The notes under the pieces are model-generated. The model searched no databases. It had not been told where the DNA came from and saw nothing but the letters and a program-made list of their open reading frames with translations. 64,000 nt of DNA from Henricia sp. BOLD:AAB3569. Lineage: Eukaryota > Echinodermata > Asteroidea > Spinulosida > Echinasteridae. The DNA lies in the NCBI GenBank assembly GCA_037783545.1, contig JBBELK010000396.1:124001-188000 (forward strand). Reading direction: 5' to 3'. Made by a program: the position numbers and the translations under genes. This document shows positions 1 through 10,641 of this stretch, piece by piece. Within the stretch, counting starts at the first letter, position 1. Each line of letters starts with the position of its first letter.

Positions 1-1074
1 CGTTAGGGTTGAAGGGATAAATGCCACATGCGCGAAATCCTGAAATCGCATTTGCTGTGTTGGCCGTCTTGCCCCAAGCATCTGTGAAAAGTGACCCGAA
101 TCTGTACTTGGTGATACTCGACTCCGGGTTTCTTCGCTTGAACAAGTTGGTGACAATTTGAAAATTACTCTTCAGACTCTTGTAGACATATCTGTCAAGT
201 GGCTGGAGGTACTTGGTTTTGTGGGAAGGCAGGCACAGTAGAATGATATCATTGCTCATGCAGTACTTCAAAACTTCCGTACTCTTGACATGTGAAACAT
301 GGCCATCTATGATCAGAAGTACCTTGCCGGCCACCGCATGTATGCGAAACAAATTCAGCCACTCTAGGAAAATGTCCATGTTGATGTACGAAGTGTCAGA
401 CATGGCAAGTTCCGCACCTGGTGGACGCCCATCTTTAAATTCTTCCTTCTTCCTCTTCCCCTCATGATGACATACGGTGGTACAAAGTGGCCAGAAGCGC
501 TGCAACAGCCAATGATGGTTACGTTTTCCCCCCTTTCAGTGTCCGTTACAGTGACGACTGATCTTTTGCCTTTCTGAGCTAGCCTGTCTCATCTACGTTG
601 TATATTCTGTGTGGAGCTTGATGTAGTCCCTCTCGATCAAATACCTCCCCAAGCCTGTCGAAGTGCTTAGACACCTCCGTCCTGTTCATGCCACTGGCAC
701 GTGACTTGGAAAGTCCTTCAGACTTCCTTGGAACAATATTAGGATGGCGTTTCAAAAACCCAACAAGCCAGTAGCGTCCGGCCATTTGTTTTTCAGCATT
801 GAACTGGTGGGAGATCGAGCGAGTTCTTTTCTGCATATTCGTACGCCAGTACACGGACATCTCGACGGCTAAGTCCATAACCGCGTGCCTCCATCTGAAG
901 AATTACCTCTGCTAACTCGTCTTCACTCTCTCCTGTCAAGGATGGCTTTCTACCAAGAGGTGTTGAAGTGTTACCATCCATCAACTTCCTATGAAGTGTT
1001 GACTTTGCAACTTGGTACGTACTTGAGGGAATCGTCAGGCCCATCTCTTGAGCTTTGCACGCATTGATGGCCAT
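1..1074 (-). pseudogene. Pogo/CENP-B-type (Tigger/jerky-like) transposase, broken and cut by window start
   Basis: Three minus-strand reading frames together follow the order of a pogo-family transposase. From 1074 to about 793 there is an N-terminal helix-turn-helix-like segment. From 878 to 579 comes a CENP-B-like DNA-binding segment (WLVGFLKRHP) that ends in NVDETG, the block carrying the first catalytic Asp. From about 578 to 1 come DDE_1 blocks: IIDGHVSH (second Asp), LQPLDRYVYKSLKSNF, and the C-terminal block ISGFRACGIYPFNP. A TAG follows DETG directly, and further frame changes are needed near 840 and near 450, so the gene is dead. The C-terminus and one element end lie outside the window. 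These blocks are hallmarks of the pogo branch of Tc1/mariner. It could also be a domesticated jerky/tigger gene, but the frameshifts argue against that. Confidence 0.82.
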
Positions 1075-1313
1075 ATCTGCATGTCTTCAGGCGACCACGA
1101 AGCGCGGTTCGACTTTCGAATATAATTCACTGGCATCTGAATACAAAAAGAAAAATAAACATTTTAAAAACAATTATCCACAAACCCACATGTAAATTAA
1201 TACATGAGTAAATACCACTTATTATATACCCTAACAAACAAAAATAACACCGCACAGTGAGTCACGACGCAAGTCAAAATGACACAAACAAAACATGTCC
1301 GCCATTTTGGACG

Positions 1314-1445
1314 TTCCATATTACCTGCAGCCGATTTCACGAAACTTTACGCAATTACGCAAGTCCACTTACGCCATTACTTGCGCAATAATTTATGGCG
1401 TAAGTGGACTTGCGCAATTGCGTAAAGTTTCGTGAAATAGGCTGC
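1314..1445. repeat. Foldback (palindromic) repeat
   Basis: Two arms of about 47 bases, at 1327-1374 and 1396-1445, are near-perfect reverse complements around a loop of about 20 bases. The inner core alternates TTACGC and GCGCAA words. The words CCATATTACCTGCAG at 1316-1330 recur at about 1816 and 1832, so the hairpin sits in a larger repeated context. Likely a MITE-type foldback; no target-site duplication was resolved. Confidence 0.75.
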
Positions 1446-1865
1446 TGCACCTTGTTGTGGTACATCAGCTCCCATTCAATGCATAATAAATCCGTAAATA
1501 ATTGTACACAGGACCCCACACGCTCGACAAGTTTAAAACGCAAACTGTCTAAATATGTCAACAATTCAGCCTACCCCTGCACATTTTCTTAATATTGGTA
1601 TATTCCGCGATATGTCTATATTTATATCATGGCGAAAAAACACTTAACTTCACATACCTTGTCAAATTTTAATGATTTTTCCACCGAAATTTTCTTTCCC
1701 GAATAAAGCAATCGTGTTGGCAGCGACAGCAAGGACTTGCTCAAACTATAGAGAGCGCTATTTCTTTTCTCTGAAGGATTACAGCTGAACGGGCGCCGTT
1801 TCAATTCATGAGTCCCATATTACCTGCAGTCCCATATTACCTGCACCTTCAACTCCTGCCATAAG

Positions 1866-2081
1866 CTATGAAGTGCTAAATATGGACTTATGTCTTTGGA
1901 TAAGCTCTTCCTTGGAAGACTTGGGAGCCTTTGCAATATTCTCCTTCAGGTCTCTTGGGGTCAGGGCTGGCTGTACCTCAACGTCTTGATCTTTAATTTT
2001 GAGTACAGTCGCCATCATTTCTGAAATATAGGAGAAATCTTTCGATTCTTTCACAGTTTTGATGACCCAAGACTGGATCAC
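1866..2081 (-). other. Candidate exon with splice-acceptor-like border, unknown protein
   Basis: On the minus strand a pyrimidine tract followed by AG (2082-2095) precedes a reading frame that stays open for about 71 codons to a stop at 1866. The composition (charged, KESKDFSYISEMM..., ending KSIFSTS) is protein-like, but I do not recognise the family. It lies just 3' of THAP-like and hAT-like fragments on the same strand and could be the tail of the same mobile or domesticated gene. Confidence 0.3.
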
Positions 2082-2639
2082 CTGAAAAACAAAAAATTAC
2101 CAGTACATGTATACTTACATTATACCCGGCTTCAGGCGGGCCCCAGCACTACCGCGGCTGATGAGACGCGCACGCTTCGCGACTAGCGCCATTCCAACAC
2201 AAACTGGCCTAAACTTCTAGATAAAAAAAAAAAAAACGGCCCCAATACCCCACAAAAAAAACATACACAACAAACGGATAACACCTGAATGCATGGGATT
2301 GTTTTATCCTGAGAGAGAAATCTTATCTCCACCGTTTTGACTTTTGTACCGGTACGACATTCCGTGTGATCAGAGCGAAATGCGCGGGCCATTCAAACCG
2401 GTGCCGAGATCCCGCGCTTTTACAACACAGGTTAGTCCCAGAAATCTCACAATTACCATGACTACATTCAGTGTTTGTTTTCGCTTCAGGCGAACCCCTC
2501 TGTCTGTTTTACTCCTCTGTCTGTCCTGCCTTTTTTCTGTGGGGGAAGTTGAAGAGGGTAGGAACTGCGTCCAGCTTTAGCTTTCTCTGTTTTGGTATAA
2601 CCCCACCAGCTCAGCGCGTAAATCGCGCTCGAAAAACTT

Positions 2640-2815
2640 GTTTTCGAAGTATGTGAAGAACATAACATTTTTCAAAGTTATATGTTTCTACCTTCTGGCC
2701 AGTTGCTATATTTCTTAGCCAGACAATGGCTCTTCCCCTTTTCTTTTTAGGATCTGGAAAACTAAAATACGTGACTTCTTTCTGTTGTCCGAAATTATTA
2801 GCACATGCTTGGCTA
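2640..2815 (-). pseudogene. THAP-like zinc-finger fragment
   Basis: One minus-strand frame reads SQACANNFGQQKEVTYFSFP, then a basic stretch with VWLRNIATG and a closing CYVLH. This resembles the THAP layout: an early Cys, a conserved F-x-FP block, a Trp in the middle, and C-x(2-3)-H near the end. The first Cys pair is incomplete and the final spacing is C-x3-H, so the finger is degenerate. THAP domains are typical of P-element-like transposases and proteins derived from them. The frame abuts the hAT-like fragment immediately upstream. The call rests on pattern resemblance only. Confidence 0.4.
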
Positions 2816-2972
2816 TAGTCCTTTGGCTGTCACGCCATGTCTCTCCTGGGCTTCTTGTTCCACCGCGGAGCTGTAGGTCCTTCGAAGGGCATCAACAGCT
2901 CGGTCATGGCTCAGACATCGTGTGCCGATGACTTTCACACACTTCAGGGATGGCTCTTCCATCAGATTCTGG
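2813..2972 (-). pseudogene. hAT-derived (ZNF862/KIAA1586-like) transposase fragment
   Basis: After an AG at about 2973 on the minus strand an open frame reads LKCVKVIGTRCLSHDRAVDA followed by LRRTYSSAVEQEAQERHGVTA and ends at a stop at 2813-2815. The TRWLSH-x-x-A-x-x-L block followed by a helix ending LE-x-E-A-x-x-R is the signature segment of the hAT-like RNaseH-fold proteins related to ZNF862/KIAA1586; here Trp is replaced by Cys. Only about 53 codons survive. No catalytic acid can be assigned and no element ends were seen. Confidence 0.5.
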
Positions 2973-2989
2973 ATACACCAACAAATCTA

Positions 2990-5840
2990 TATTTAAAAAA
3001 AAAATCATTAACTACCATTTAAATACAACGGTGACTGAGCAAGCTAAATATTTGCAATGTACAAGTACCTGTATTGTTTTAGGGCCAGCCACACGAACAG
3101 ATGAGTTCTGGTAGAACAGGAAGAGTTGAAGTAGCAAAGCCTTGAACTTCTTCAAAAATATTGATTACAACATAATTCCGAACTGTGATCACTGTGAAAA
3201 TGGTAAAATTACACCCAAAAAAGTCCACTTTCCACATAGGCATAATAAATAGAACACGGTGCCAACGATACCCGTACAGCAATAAAAGACATAATATTGA
3301 AACATTTCATTTGGAACACATGCAAAGGATGTTTCAGAAAATTTGTAAATAGTTGGAATGGATCCAACTTTGCTGTTTCGATGAATGGAAACATTGATGT
3401 GCAAGCTTAAAGTTTGCATACGCATCAAATCTGCGCCACAACAGTACTAGCCGTCATGTAGTCAACATCATAGCAATGTTGTAGAGTGTAGAACCCGTAT
3501 ATTGCGTTTTCGCTTGCATTTTCCCGTCTTTCCAGACAGAGCATCGGGCGTTGGTCAATCAGCAAGGATGGCCTGAGTACCACTTCTTTCCATTTCTGTC
3601 AGAAGAGTTGCCTGTTCCTCTTGCCAAATATCTGTAATGGCAGGCTGGAGAAATCTGTGTTGAATGGAGCCAAATGTGCACATGAAATTTAGGCAAGTGC
3701 ACTTTTCCATCACCAATCGCTACTGGTGTTAACAAGCTTGTTTCAATTGATCATGGCTTGCATTCCTTAAAACATCTACAAAGTTTTATATATGACGACC
3801 CTTGGACCATCGAAACCAACCGGGATATAGACACGGAACCACTTAAATAAAAATCAACACACAATCTAAATATTTTATTTTACAAAACTCAACGTACTAA
3901 TTTATCAAACATCGGTGACCCACCAACACGCAGCGACCCACAGGATGACAAGCAGTCCGGCCCTATATCGCCACGCCTCCTTGGGAATGAACAAGGGTTC
4001 ACTTCCCAAAGGGCGTTTTTATAGATATTTAAAAAAATCCGCACATTTCAGAAATGTCAATGTCAAATACTCTGTGGTTCGCTGCATGAACAAAAATGTA
4101 TTTATACTATTTAAGGTATGCATCACATTACAATGGGTTCGTACTGAGTGTTGATTTCTTATTAAAAATATCACAGAACTGTTAATTCAGTTTACTACAT
4201 GCACATACAACAGATTTTAGCACATACAGCGTACCTTCGTTAAAGTGGAGAAATGTATGTGCTCTATGAAATCGTGGCCACGTTGATGAAGGACAGGGCA
4301 TTAATGAACTTTGTGATATTGACTCCAGATATCAGTATTGCCGATGAAATAAGGATGTTTCCCGCTGATATACTGCCAACCATTGACTTGCTTCTCCACC
4401 GTCGGAAATGACCACAGGCTCCGACGGTGCATGTCTGCACTACCGCTGCTGTCTATAGCCCTGTGTTTTTCAACAAGGGCTTTCAAGATGTTTCGACTTT
4501 CATGCCTTCATGCCCTCATGCCTTTTTCTTCTTTGGTAGCTAATGGGTACAATGTGAAAAATAATGAAGCACGTTTTTCCTATTTGTTGTGGGCTCCACG
4601 CTTCCAGAAGCAACTTAAATTGTGATTTTCTTGATGGAGTAGGTCTTTATTACCTGCTGGTTTTGCAGTTTCCAACTAAACATAATTCTGGCTTACTGGG
4701 TTTGAAAGAGATATTGAAAGAGGTGAAAGTCATCTGATTTCACTTGTCCTGTCCTGTTCCCCATTCTATGTGCACGGCTTTGGCAGCCTCTTCCAGATGT
4801 ACCTCCTGTTGATGACGGGATTTAAAGGACTTATTATAAGTGATCTGCAGTGTCATTCTTGACTCTTGATGAAGGTCAACCAACAGACTAGAAACTATAG
4901 CTTACCCTCTTCGTGGCCATTCAGGCGGCGCACAGTGGGCCAGAATGAAACGAAAGTGTGCCAAAAGTAAATATTTGTCTGTTTTAGTGGAAAGTGGAGT
5001 TCTGAGTGTTTTGAAACCCGTAGAATACAATGGTGAATATTTTAAATCTTTGTGACGTCACTATAATGGTAAACTTACCAAAAAACAAACTACGGAGGTT
5101 TGTTTTACAAACGTGTAGTTCATGCAATAAAAAGATGCGCCAAAATATGGCCACGTGGTTGCACATCTTTTTTGCACGAACTATGTCCATAACAAAACAA
5201 ATGTCCATAGTTGGCCTTGGTATTTCTTAATTTAGATAATGCTCTATATATATGTTATATATATGTATTTTTTTAACTTTTACTTCATAAAAAACTGACA
5301 CAATCGATAATATTATGCCCAAGAATGTTTTCTTGATAAGACAGAGGAAACGAATAAAAGCCTTAAAGGGACCATAACCGGTCAAACATACACACAGCCA
5401 AGTTTATCAAATGGGGGATTCACAAAAAACAAAAGAACGTCAAGGGTAGCAAATTGTAGCTGTCCAGTTTGGTTTTAAATTTGTTTTGAGGGCCTTGGCT
5501 TCTGGGAAAAATATGACTTGAGGCGGGAATCGGCCGGAATATTTATTTCCGGAGTTAATGAGTAAAGCACACTACTTTTTTACACTATTTTTCTGTGTTT
5601 GTCCGTGTTTTTTCGGATGAAATACAAAAGTAAATTTGCCATCGATTTAATATGGAATGTTCTCTAATTTCAAGCCAAATTTCATAACTTTATGTTTTGC
5701 ACAGCGGTCGTAATGGCCGTTTAAAATATTATAGAATAACGTGGTTGTTCCCGTGAATTTCCCTGTTCCCGTCGGGTTTAAGACGGTATTACTCGAAGTT
5801 AAAAATGTTATGGAGATTACCTCTATTATAAAATAGTTGT
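2990..5840. other. No recognisable gene; AT-rich spacer
   Basis: I found no coding segment that I recognise in this stretch. The short open frames at 3079-3428 and 4301-4486 have no family resemblance and no splice context that I trust. An imperfect hairpin (arms about 5113-5141 and 5157-5186, built around GTGCAAAAAAGATG-type words) may be a small foldback element. Confidence 0.4.
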
Positions 5841-5841
5841 A

Positions 5842-7498
5842 CAGGGTGTCTCTATAAAAAGTATACCCATTTTAAAATTCAAATTATCGCAAAACTACAC
5901 AATATTTCAGAAAAAGATAAATACCTGTGGAAAGCTTGGAATGTCCTCTGTCCATTGGTATGACGTTCATTATGTCACTGTCATGGATGACTGAACAAAA
6001 AATACAGTTACGAAAGGTGTCGAAATCAGCACTGTGACAAGTTTGTAGACAGTGGTGACCGGACAATGAATGAAGAAACAACACAATTTTTCTGATCCTT
6101 TCCTTTAATTGTGGTATTTACATGTAGGCTACCCGACACCTACCCTCCACATGCCCACCATTTCTGACGATTTCTGACGATGGCATATTCGTGTCATGTC
6201 TCTTACTGCTCGCCTTATCATCCCATGATCTTGGCGGAGATGATTCACTTCACCCACTAACCGGGCTCTTAACTCCTGAATGTTAGCTGGGGGTGTGGTG
6301 AACACTTTGCCTTTTAAGTGACCCCACAGGAAGAAGTCGCATGGTGTCAAGTCTGGTGATCTTGCAGGCCATTCAACCTGGTGGAATAATGCAATCACCC
6401 GGTTACCAAAAAGCTCTGCTAGACGATTCCTCACAGCAATAAGTCTGTGTGCAGGGGCTCCATCCTGAGCCCACCACACCTGTCTGAAGGCTCCACGTCG
6501 CTGTCTATGGAAGTTCTGATCCATCTCTGGTACCACAAAGTCATTGATCATATTCAGGTATGCCTGTCCGTTCAAATTTCCTTCAAAGAAAAATGGTCCT
6601 AACAATGATCCATTACCACAAAGTCCAATCCACACATTAACTTTCTCCCTACCCATGTTCACGTCATAAGAAAAACCCGGTGGATGATGCAGTTCAGCGT
6701 ATACATGTGCTCGTTATGAAAATTCACTTTCCCATTCATGGAAAAGGCTGCCTCATCTCCGATACTAAGGAACTGCAGAAACTGTGGATCTCTGTGACAT
6801 TTATCCACAAACCATTGTGAAAAGGCAAGTCGTCTGGCAAGGTCAGCTGGTAGGAGTTGATGTTGAACATGGATGTGATAAGGATGGAGATGCAAATCCA
6901 GACGTGTGATCATGTTGAAGGTAGCACAAGGTAATCCTGTATCATTCCTCCTGGTGCTTAGCGTTGGGTTACCTTCGATCGCCTCTCTAACCACGTTGAT
7001 ATGTTCTCTGACCTTCCAGTTCGTCTGTGCCCAGAATGTCCCTTGTTACGGTTTAAGCTTGTCCCGTGTTCTTCATACTTTCTCACATTTTTCCAAATAG
7101 TCATTTTGGTTGGCACTTGTCTCTCAGGAAAGTGGTCCCTAAAGGCATTTTGGACAGCAATGAAACTTCTTGTCTCATGGTATGTCTTGACAACAAATGT
7201 CCTCTGTTGAGTTGTGAGCTGCACCATATGTTTGCATGCTGTTGGTATGAACTTTTTCTGTGGCATGCAACACTTTTGGTGCATCAAAGAATACTTACAT
7301 AATGTGATGCATAAATGTACATCCCTGACCTATGAAGTCTTAACGTAACAGCAAAGAAATTGTGAAGAACACCTGTCTGAGCTTTGTCATTCCAGAAAAC
7401 AACTTGTCACAGTGCTGATTTCGACACCTTTCATAACTGTATTTTTTGTTCAGTCATTTGAATTTTAAAATGGGTATACTTTTTATAGAGACACCCTT
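5842..7498 (-). mobile_element. Mariner-type (IS630/Tc1/mariner) DNA transposon, complete ends, dead gene
   Basis: The ends are inverted repeats: CAGGGTGTCTCTATAAAAAG at 5842-5861 and its complement at 7479-7498, continuing through GTATACCCATTTTAAAATTC. Both ends are flanked by TA (5840-5841 and 7499-7500), the expected target duplication of this superfamily. A second, inner pair (about 5985-6045 and 7400-7460, including AAATCAGCACTGTGACAAG) also matches. It lies next to the outer repeat on the 3' side but about 115 bases further in on the 5' side. The element is 1,657 bp and encodes one transposase on the minus strand. Confidence 0.9.
6129..7287 (-). pseudogene. Mariner-type transposase (DUF4817 HTH + DDE), frameshifted
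   Basis: Three overlapping minus-strand frames make one transposase. 7287-6958 holds the N-terminal helix-turn-helix (LTTQQRTFVVKTYHETRSFI). 6994-6659 holds the linker with LHPYHIHVQHQLLPADLARR and the first acid in SIGDEAAFSMNG. 6662-6129 holds VNVWIGLCGNGSLLGPFFFE, the second acid in QDGAPAH, and WPARSPDLTPCDFFLWG. The last block has Asp where Tc1 has Glu, so this is a DDD-type mariner relative with about 36 residues between the last two acids. Frame changes near 7000 and near 6690 inactivate it. The gene lies entirely inside the terminal repeats. Confidence 0.88.
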
Positions 7499-7651
7499 TA
7501 TAGACCCACACAAACCTAACAATTGTACAATTTAGAATTGTTAGAAAAATCACCATTTGCCTATTTTGGCACAGTTGCATTCCCACCTGGCCCATTGTGC
7601 GGCGATGCCATAATGTAATTTTAATGTCTGTTTGGACTGTTTCTCCAAAGA

Positions 7652-8584
7652 CTAAGACTTGGCACTCCAGGCAGAGGACTCAATCCATTTGTTGCGGATG
7701 TATGTTGTTAATGCTCGAAGTTGTGGTCCATCAACCTGCCCTTGAAGACGGAGGAACACTGGCCAAATGTGCTCGTGAGGAAAGAAGGGAAGGCTGAGCA
7801 GCATTCTGCAGTAACGATGAATCTCTTTATCTCTTAAGTAGGCTACCTGCAGGCCAAGCTTCTGAATCTTGCAGCATATGAGGTTGCAGGATGTTATCCA
7901 CATACCGCTGGGCGTTAAGATTCCCATCCACAACCACCAGTGGCGTCCTATACCGGCCTGATATGGCGGCCCACACCATCACACTTGGGCCACCCCACCT
8001 GTTGGTTTGCCGCACGCAACAATCGGCATATCGCTCGCCAGTTCTTCTCCAGACACGCTCACGCCCATCAGGATGATCCACACAGAACCTTGACTCGTCG
8101 TTGAAAGCGACCTCGATCCAGTGCGCCAAGGTCCACTGCTGATGCTGCTGGCACCATATCTGTCGGTTACGGCGATGGACGGCCGTCAACACGGGGCTTC
8201 TGTATGGTTTTCTGGCAATCAGACCATAGTCGTCTTTGTGCAGTCGGATCGTCTTCATGCAGTATCATTGGAGATCCGTGGGTTTGCACGCCCCGGAGTT
8301 TCTGCTGCAGTGCGGGATGGTGGACGGAATCGATCCCGCAGGTGACTTAGGACCATCTGCCTGTCCTGCCTTGCAGTGGTCACTCTTGGCCTCCCTGATC
8401 GAGGTCTGTCATCTGCAGAATTGTGGAGGGTTTCTCTGTCCACCAGGGCCGATATCGTCTGGTGTGAACAGCCAAGACGACGTGCCACCTCACGGTAGCT
8501 CAGTCCGCCTTGCAGCATGCCCAGGGCACGGTGCCGTTGATCCCCGACAATCGTGGCATGTTGCTTGAAATGCCCATTTTGCAC
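7652..8584 (-). pseudogene. Tc1-like transposase, internally deleted
   Basis: The 8584-8255 frame carries the bipartite helix-turn-helix of Tc1-family transposases (LSYREVARRLGCSHQTISAL, then RPRSGRPRVTT). The 8258-7827 frame carries the catalytic-domain start: VAFNDESRFCVDHPDGRERV with the first Asp, then GGPSVMVWAAISG. A third frame (7820-7652) retains only the region after the last acid (HEHIWPVFLRLQ...). The expected QDNARPH block and the normal SPDLNPIE block between them are absent, so a deletion removed the second acid and probably the third. No convincing terminal repeats were found. Confidence 0.85.
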
Positions 8585-8992
8585 TGGCTTTTTAAAGCCA
8601 ACATCAAGACATCACGTGCAGCTCATTACAAGCATCCCATACCCCTTGGCTTTTCACTGACAGCCAAAACAGCTGTTCAACAGCTGTGCCATGAAGTGAC
8701 CATTGAAGGTTCAACTGACCTTCAGACACCGTTTGGTATGACAGTGAGGACACTATTGTCCACAAATAAGTTCACACATTACTACACGCAGTGTTATTGT
8801 TGCTGTTTAAAAGGTGGTAAGTTTCTTTTGCGTTTCAGTATATATGATACACTGGGCGGTCGGGACAATACTTTTACCACATACATATCTTTGTCAATGG
8901 TTTCCTCACATGTAGGATCAAGCCCAAGTTTCAGGTTGGCTTTGATTCACAATAATACTTGTTAGTTATTGAACACCCAAGAGTAGCGAGAG

Positions 8993-9057
8993 AGGGGCGG
9001 GAGGGGAGGGGCGGGGCGGGGCAGGGGGGTGTGAGAAGGGGGAGGTGGGGTGGGGGA
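8993..9057 (+). other. G-rich tract, potential G-quadruplex
   Basis: The plus strand has at least eight runs of three or more G separated by one to five bases over 65 bases, with few C. This composition can form G-quadruplexes. It lies just beyond the C-terminus of the piggyBac pseudogene, possibly in its 3' flank. Any short reading frame across it is a composition artefact. Confidence 0.6.
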
Positions 9058-9144
9058 TTTTACACACACATCAATAATGTGACCAACATTGTCCAGTCCA
9101 TTTGCTGGGGGAATTGCAGAATTGTGACAGTTACTTGTTATGTG

Positions 9145-10504
9145 TCATGCTAAGAAACAGTTCCTGGTCTTGTTGAGGCACAGATGGACGTTGCATTTTA
9201 TACACTTGACATAAGAGAAGACTCCAGGCGGACACATCTTGCATCTTTGTCTTGAGGTGTCCCATGCTGGAAAATGGTTGTAATTGTCCTGCTTTACATC
9301 TTGAGTGACTCTCACAGCTGGTTTCTTTCTTGGAGGGGGTTGATTTGCAAGAACTGCAGCCTCTTCAAGTGATGGCCGACCTCGTGCCCGTGGCTTTCCC
9401 TTTCCTGCAGTTGTCAGGGACTGAGCGCATGAAGACTGAAACTTGCGCAGTGGCAGAATTTGCTTGCTGTCTTGTGCCCATCTCTTTGTGGTAACGCCTG
9501 TACAGTATCCAGGCATTGACCAGTGTCAGTGCCACCAAAGATCGTATACCACCTGCATGATCTCATTCCGTACTTGTACAAGCCTGAGCACATGTTCAGT
9601 AAATCTATCCCCCCTATAAACGTGTTGTATTCATTTACAATGGCAGGCTTGTCCACTCCAACGTACTTCTTCTCCTTTCTGTCCCACCGCTTTGCTTTAC
9701 CGAGGGGTTCAGCACCAACGTATGACGACACAAGACTTACTACTTTGTTGTCGCACATCGGACACACACTGTGTCAGTGGTTTTATCCACCTTCTCCTCA
9801 AAGGCACCACGCCCACGCTTCTTGAGTGCCTTGTCGTCAGTGACCTTACAATTCTTCACCCGATTCATCCGGACAGTACCGATATACCAAATGTCTCGTT
9901 GTTTCAGTTTCTCGACCAGAGATACACTTGAGAAGTAGTTATCTGCATAGACCTTATGGTTCATGCCTGCAGGCAATGTATCGGTCAACTTCAAGACAAC
10001 AACGCTGCTGACCCCTAGCTCTGATGCTTCTTTGGTGCCTCCCTGATAGACATCGAAGTCATAGAGAAAGCCTGGCCCAGTAGACCCTGATCTTCCCCAT
10101 AACTTGAATCCCCATGTACACTTTCAAGTGTGATCGGCCTTTGAATGGGACGATGATCTCATCAACGGATTGCGACCCTTCGGGGGTATGTTCAAAAAGT
10201 TGTCGCGGAGGGCTCATAGCCATGGTCTAATTTTCCACAGCTTGTCTCGTTTGACCTCATCAGTGGCCTTGTTGTTGTCCGTGAAGTGAATAACTCTTGC
10301 GAACTTCTCAAAGCTTGAACGGGACATTACATTAGCCACAGGATCATATCGCGTCTCACTTTCCCAGTAGCTGCGAACATTTGGCATCTGTACAATGCCC
10401 ATGAGAAGGTAAACACCGATGACCTGTTCTATCTCCTGATGAGGTGATGTGTTGACTGCATTGTGGCATTCCAGAAACCTAGAATGGCTTCCCAGTTCTC
10501 TCAA
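9145..10504 (-). pseudogene. piggyBac (DDE_Tnp_1_7) transposase, multiple frameshifts
   Basis: The 10504-10214 frame has the N-terminal core (GVYLLMGIVQMPNVRSYWES, FEKFARVIHFTDNN, DKLWKIRPWL). A frame near 10190-10090 contains VDEIIVPFKGRSHLKVYM with the first catalytic Asp. 9994-9740 contains KVYADNYFSSVSLVEKLK with the second Asp and IGTVRMNRVK. 9767-9414 has IVNEYNTFIGGIDLLN with the third Asp. 9516-9145 ends in a Cys-rich tail (C-x2-C ... C-x2-C-x4-C) like the piggyBac zinc ribbon. At least three frame changes are needed and the N-terminal tail before 10504 is missing. All three acids are still visible, so decay is recent or moderate. Confidence 0.9.
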
Positions 10505-10630
10505 ATGAACGAAAACCAGTCAATAGACTCTGATACAGAGGGTACTGCAGCAGCAGTTTTATTTTATTTCAATGTATTAAGTTAAAAAGAGAGCGTATCA
10601 TATATGATACACGCGGCAGTACAGGGTTAA
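9145..10630 (-). mobile_element. piggyBac element, one end with TTAA, other end not resolved
   Basis: The 5' end, reading on the minus strand, is TTAA (10627-10630) followed by CCCTGTACTGCCGCG and a palindrome GTATCATATATGATAC. piggyBac elements insert at TTAA and begin with CCC/CCY, so this is a good end. A related word (TATATATGATACAC, 8842-8855) lies beyond the stop codon and may mark the other end; a TTAA occurs at about 8806, but the match there is poor. The 5' side abuts the Penelope-like pseudogene directly, so this element probably inserted into or next to it. Confidence 0.75.
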
Positions 10631-10641
10631 AGTGCGCACGC

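Noticed and set aside
213..467. Plus-strand ORF at the window start
   Set aside because: It is the antisense shadow of the pogo-type DDE domain.
8236..8568. Plus-strand ORF over the Tc1-like gene
   Set aside because: Antisense shadow of the helix-turn-helix region read on the minus strand.
8959..9153. Gly/Arg-rich plus-strand ORF
   Set aside because: Translation of the G-rich tract; no start or family support.
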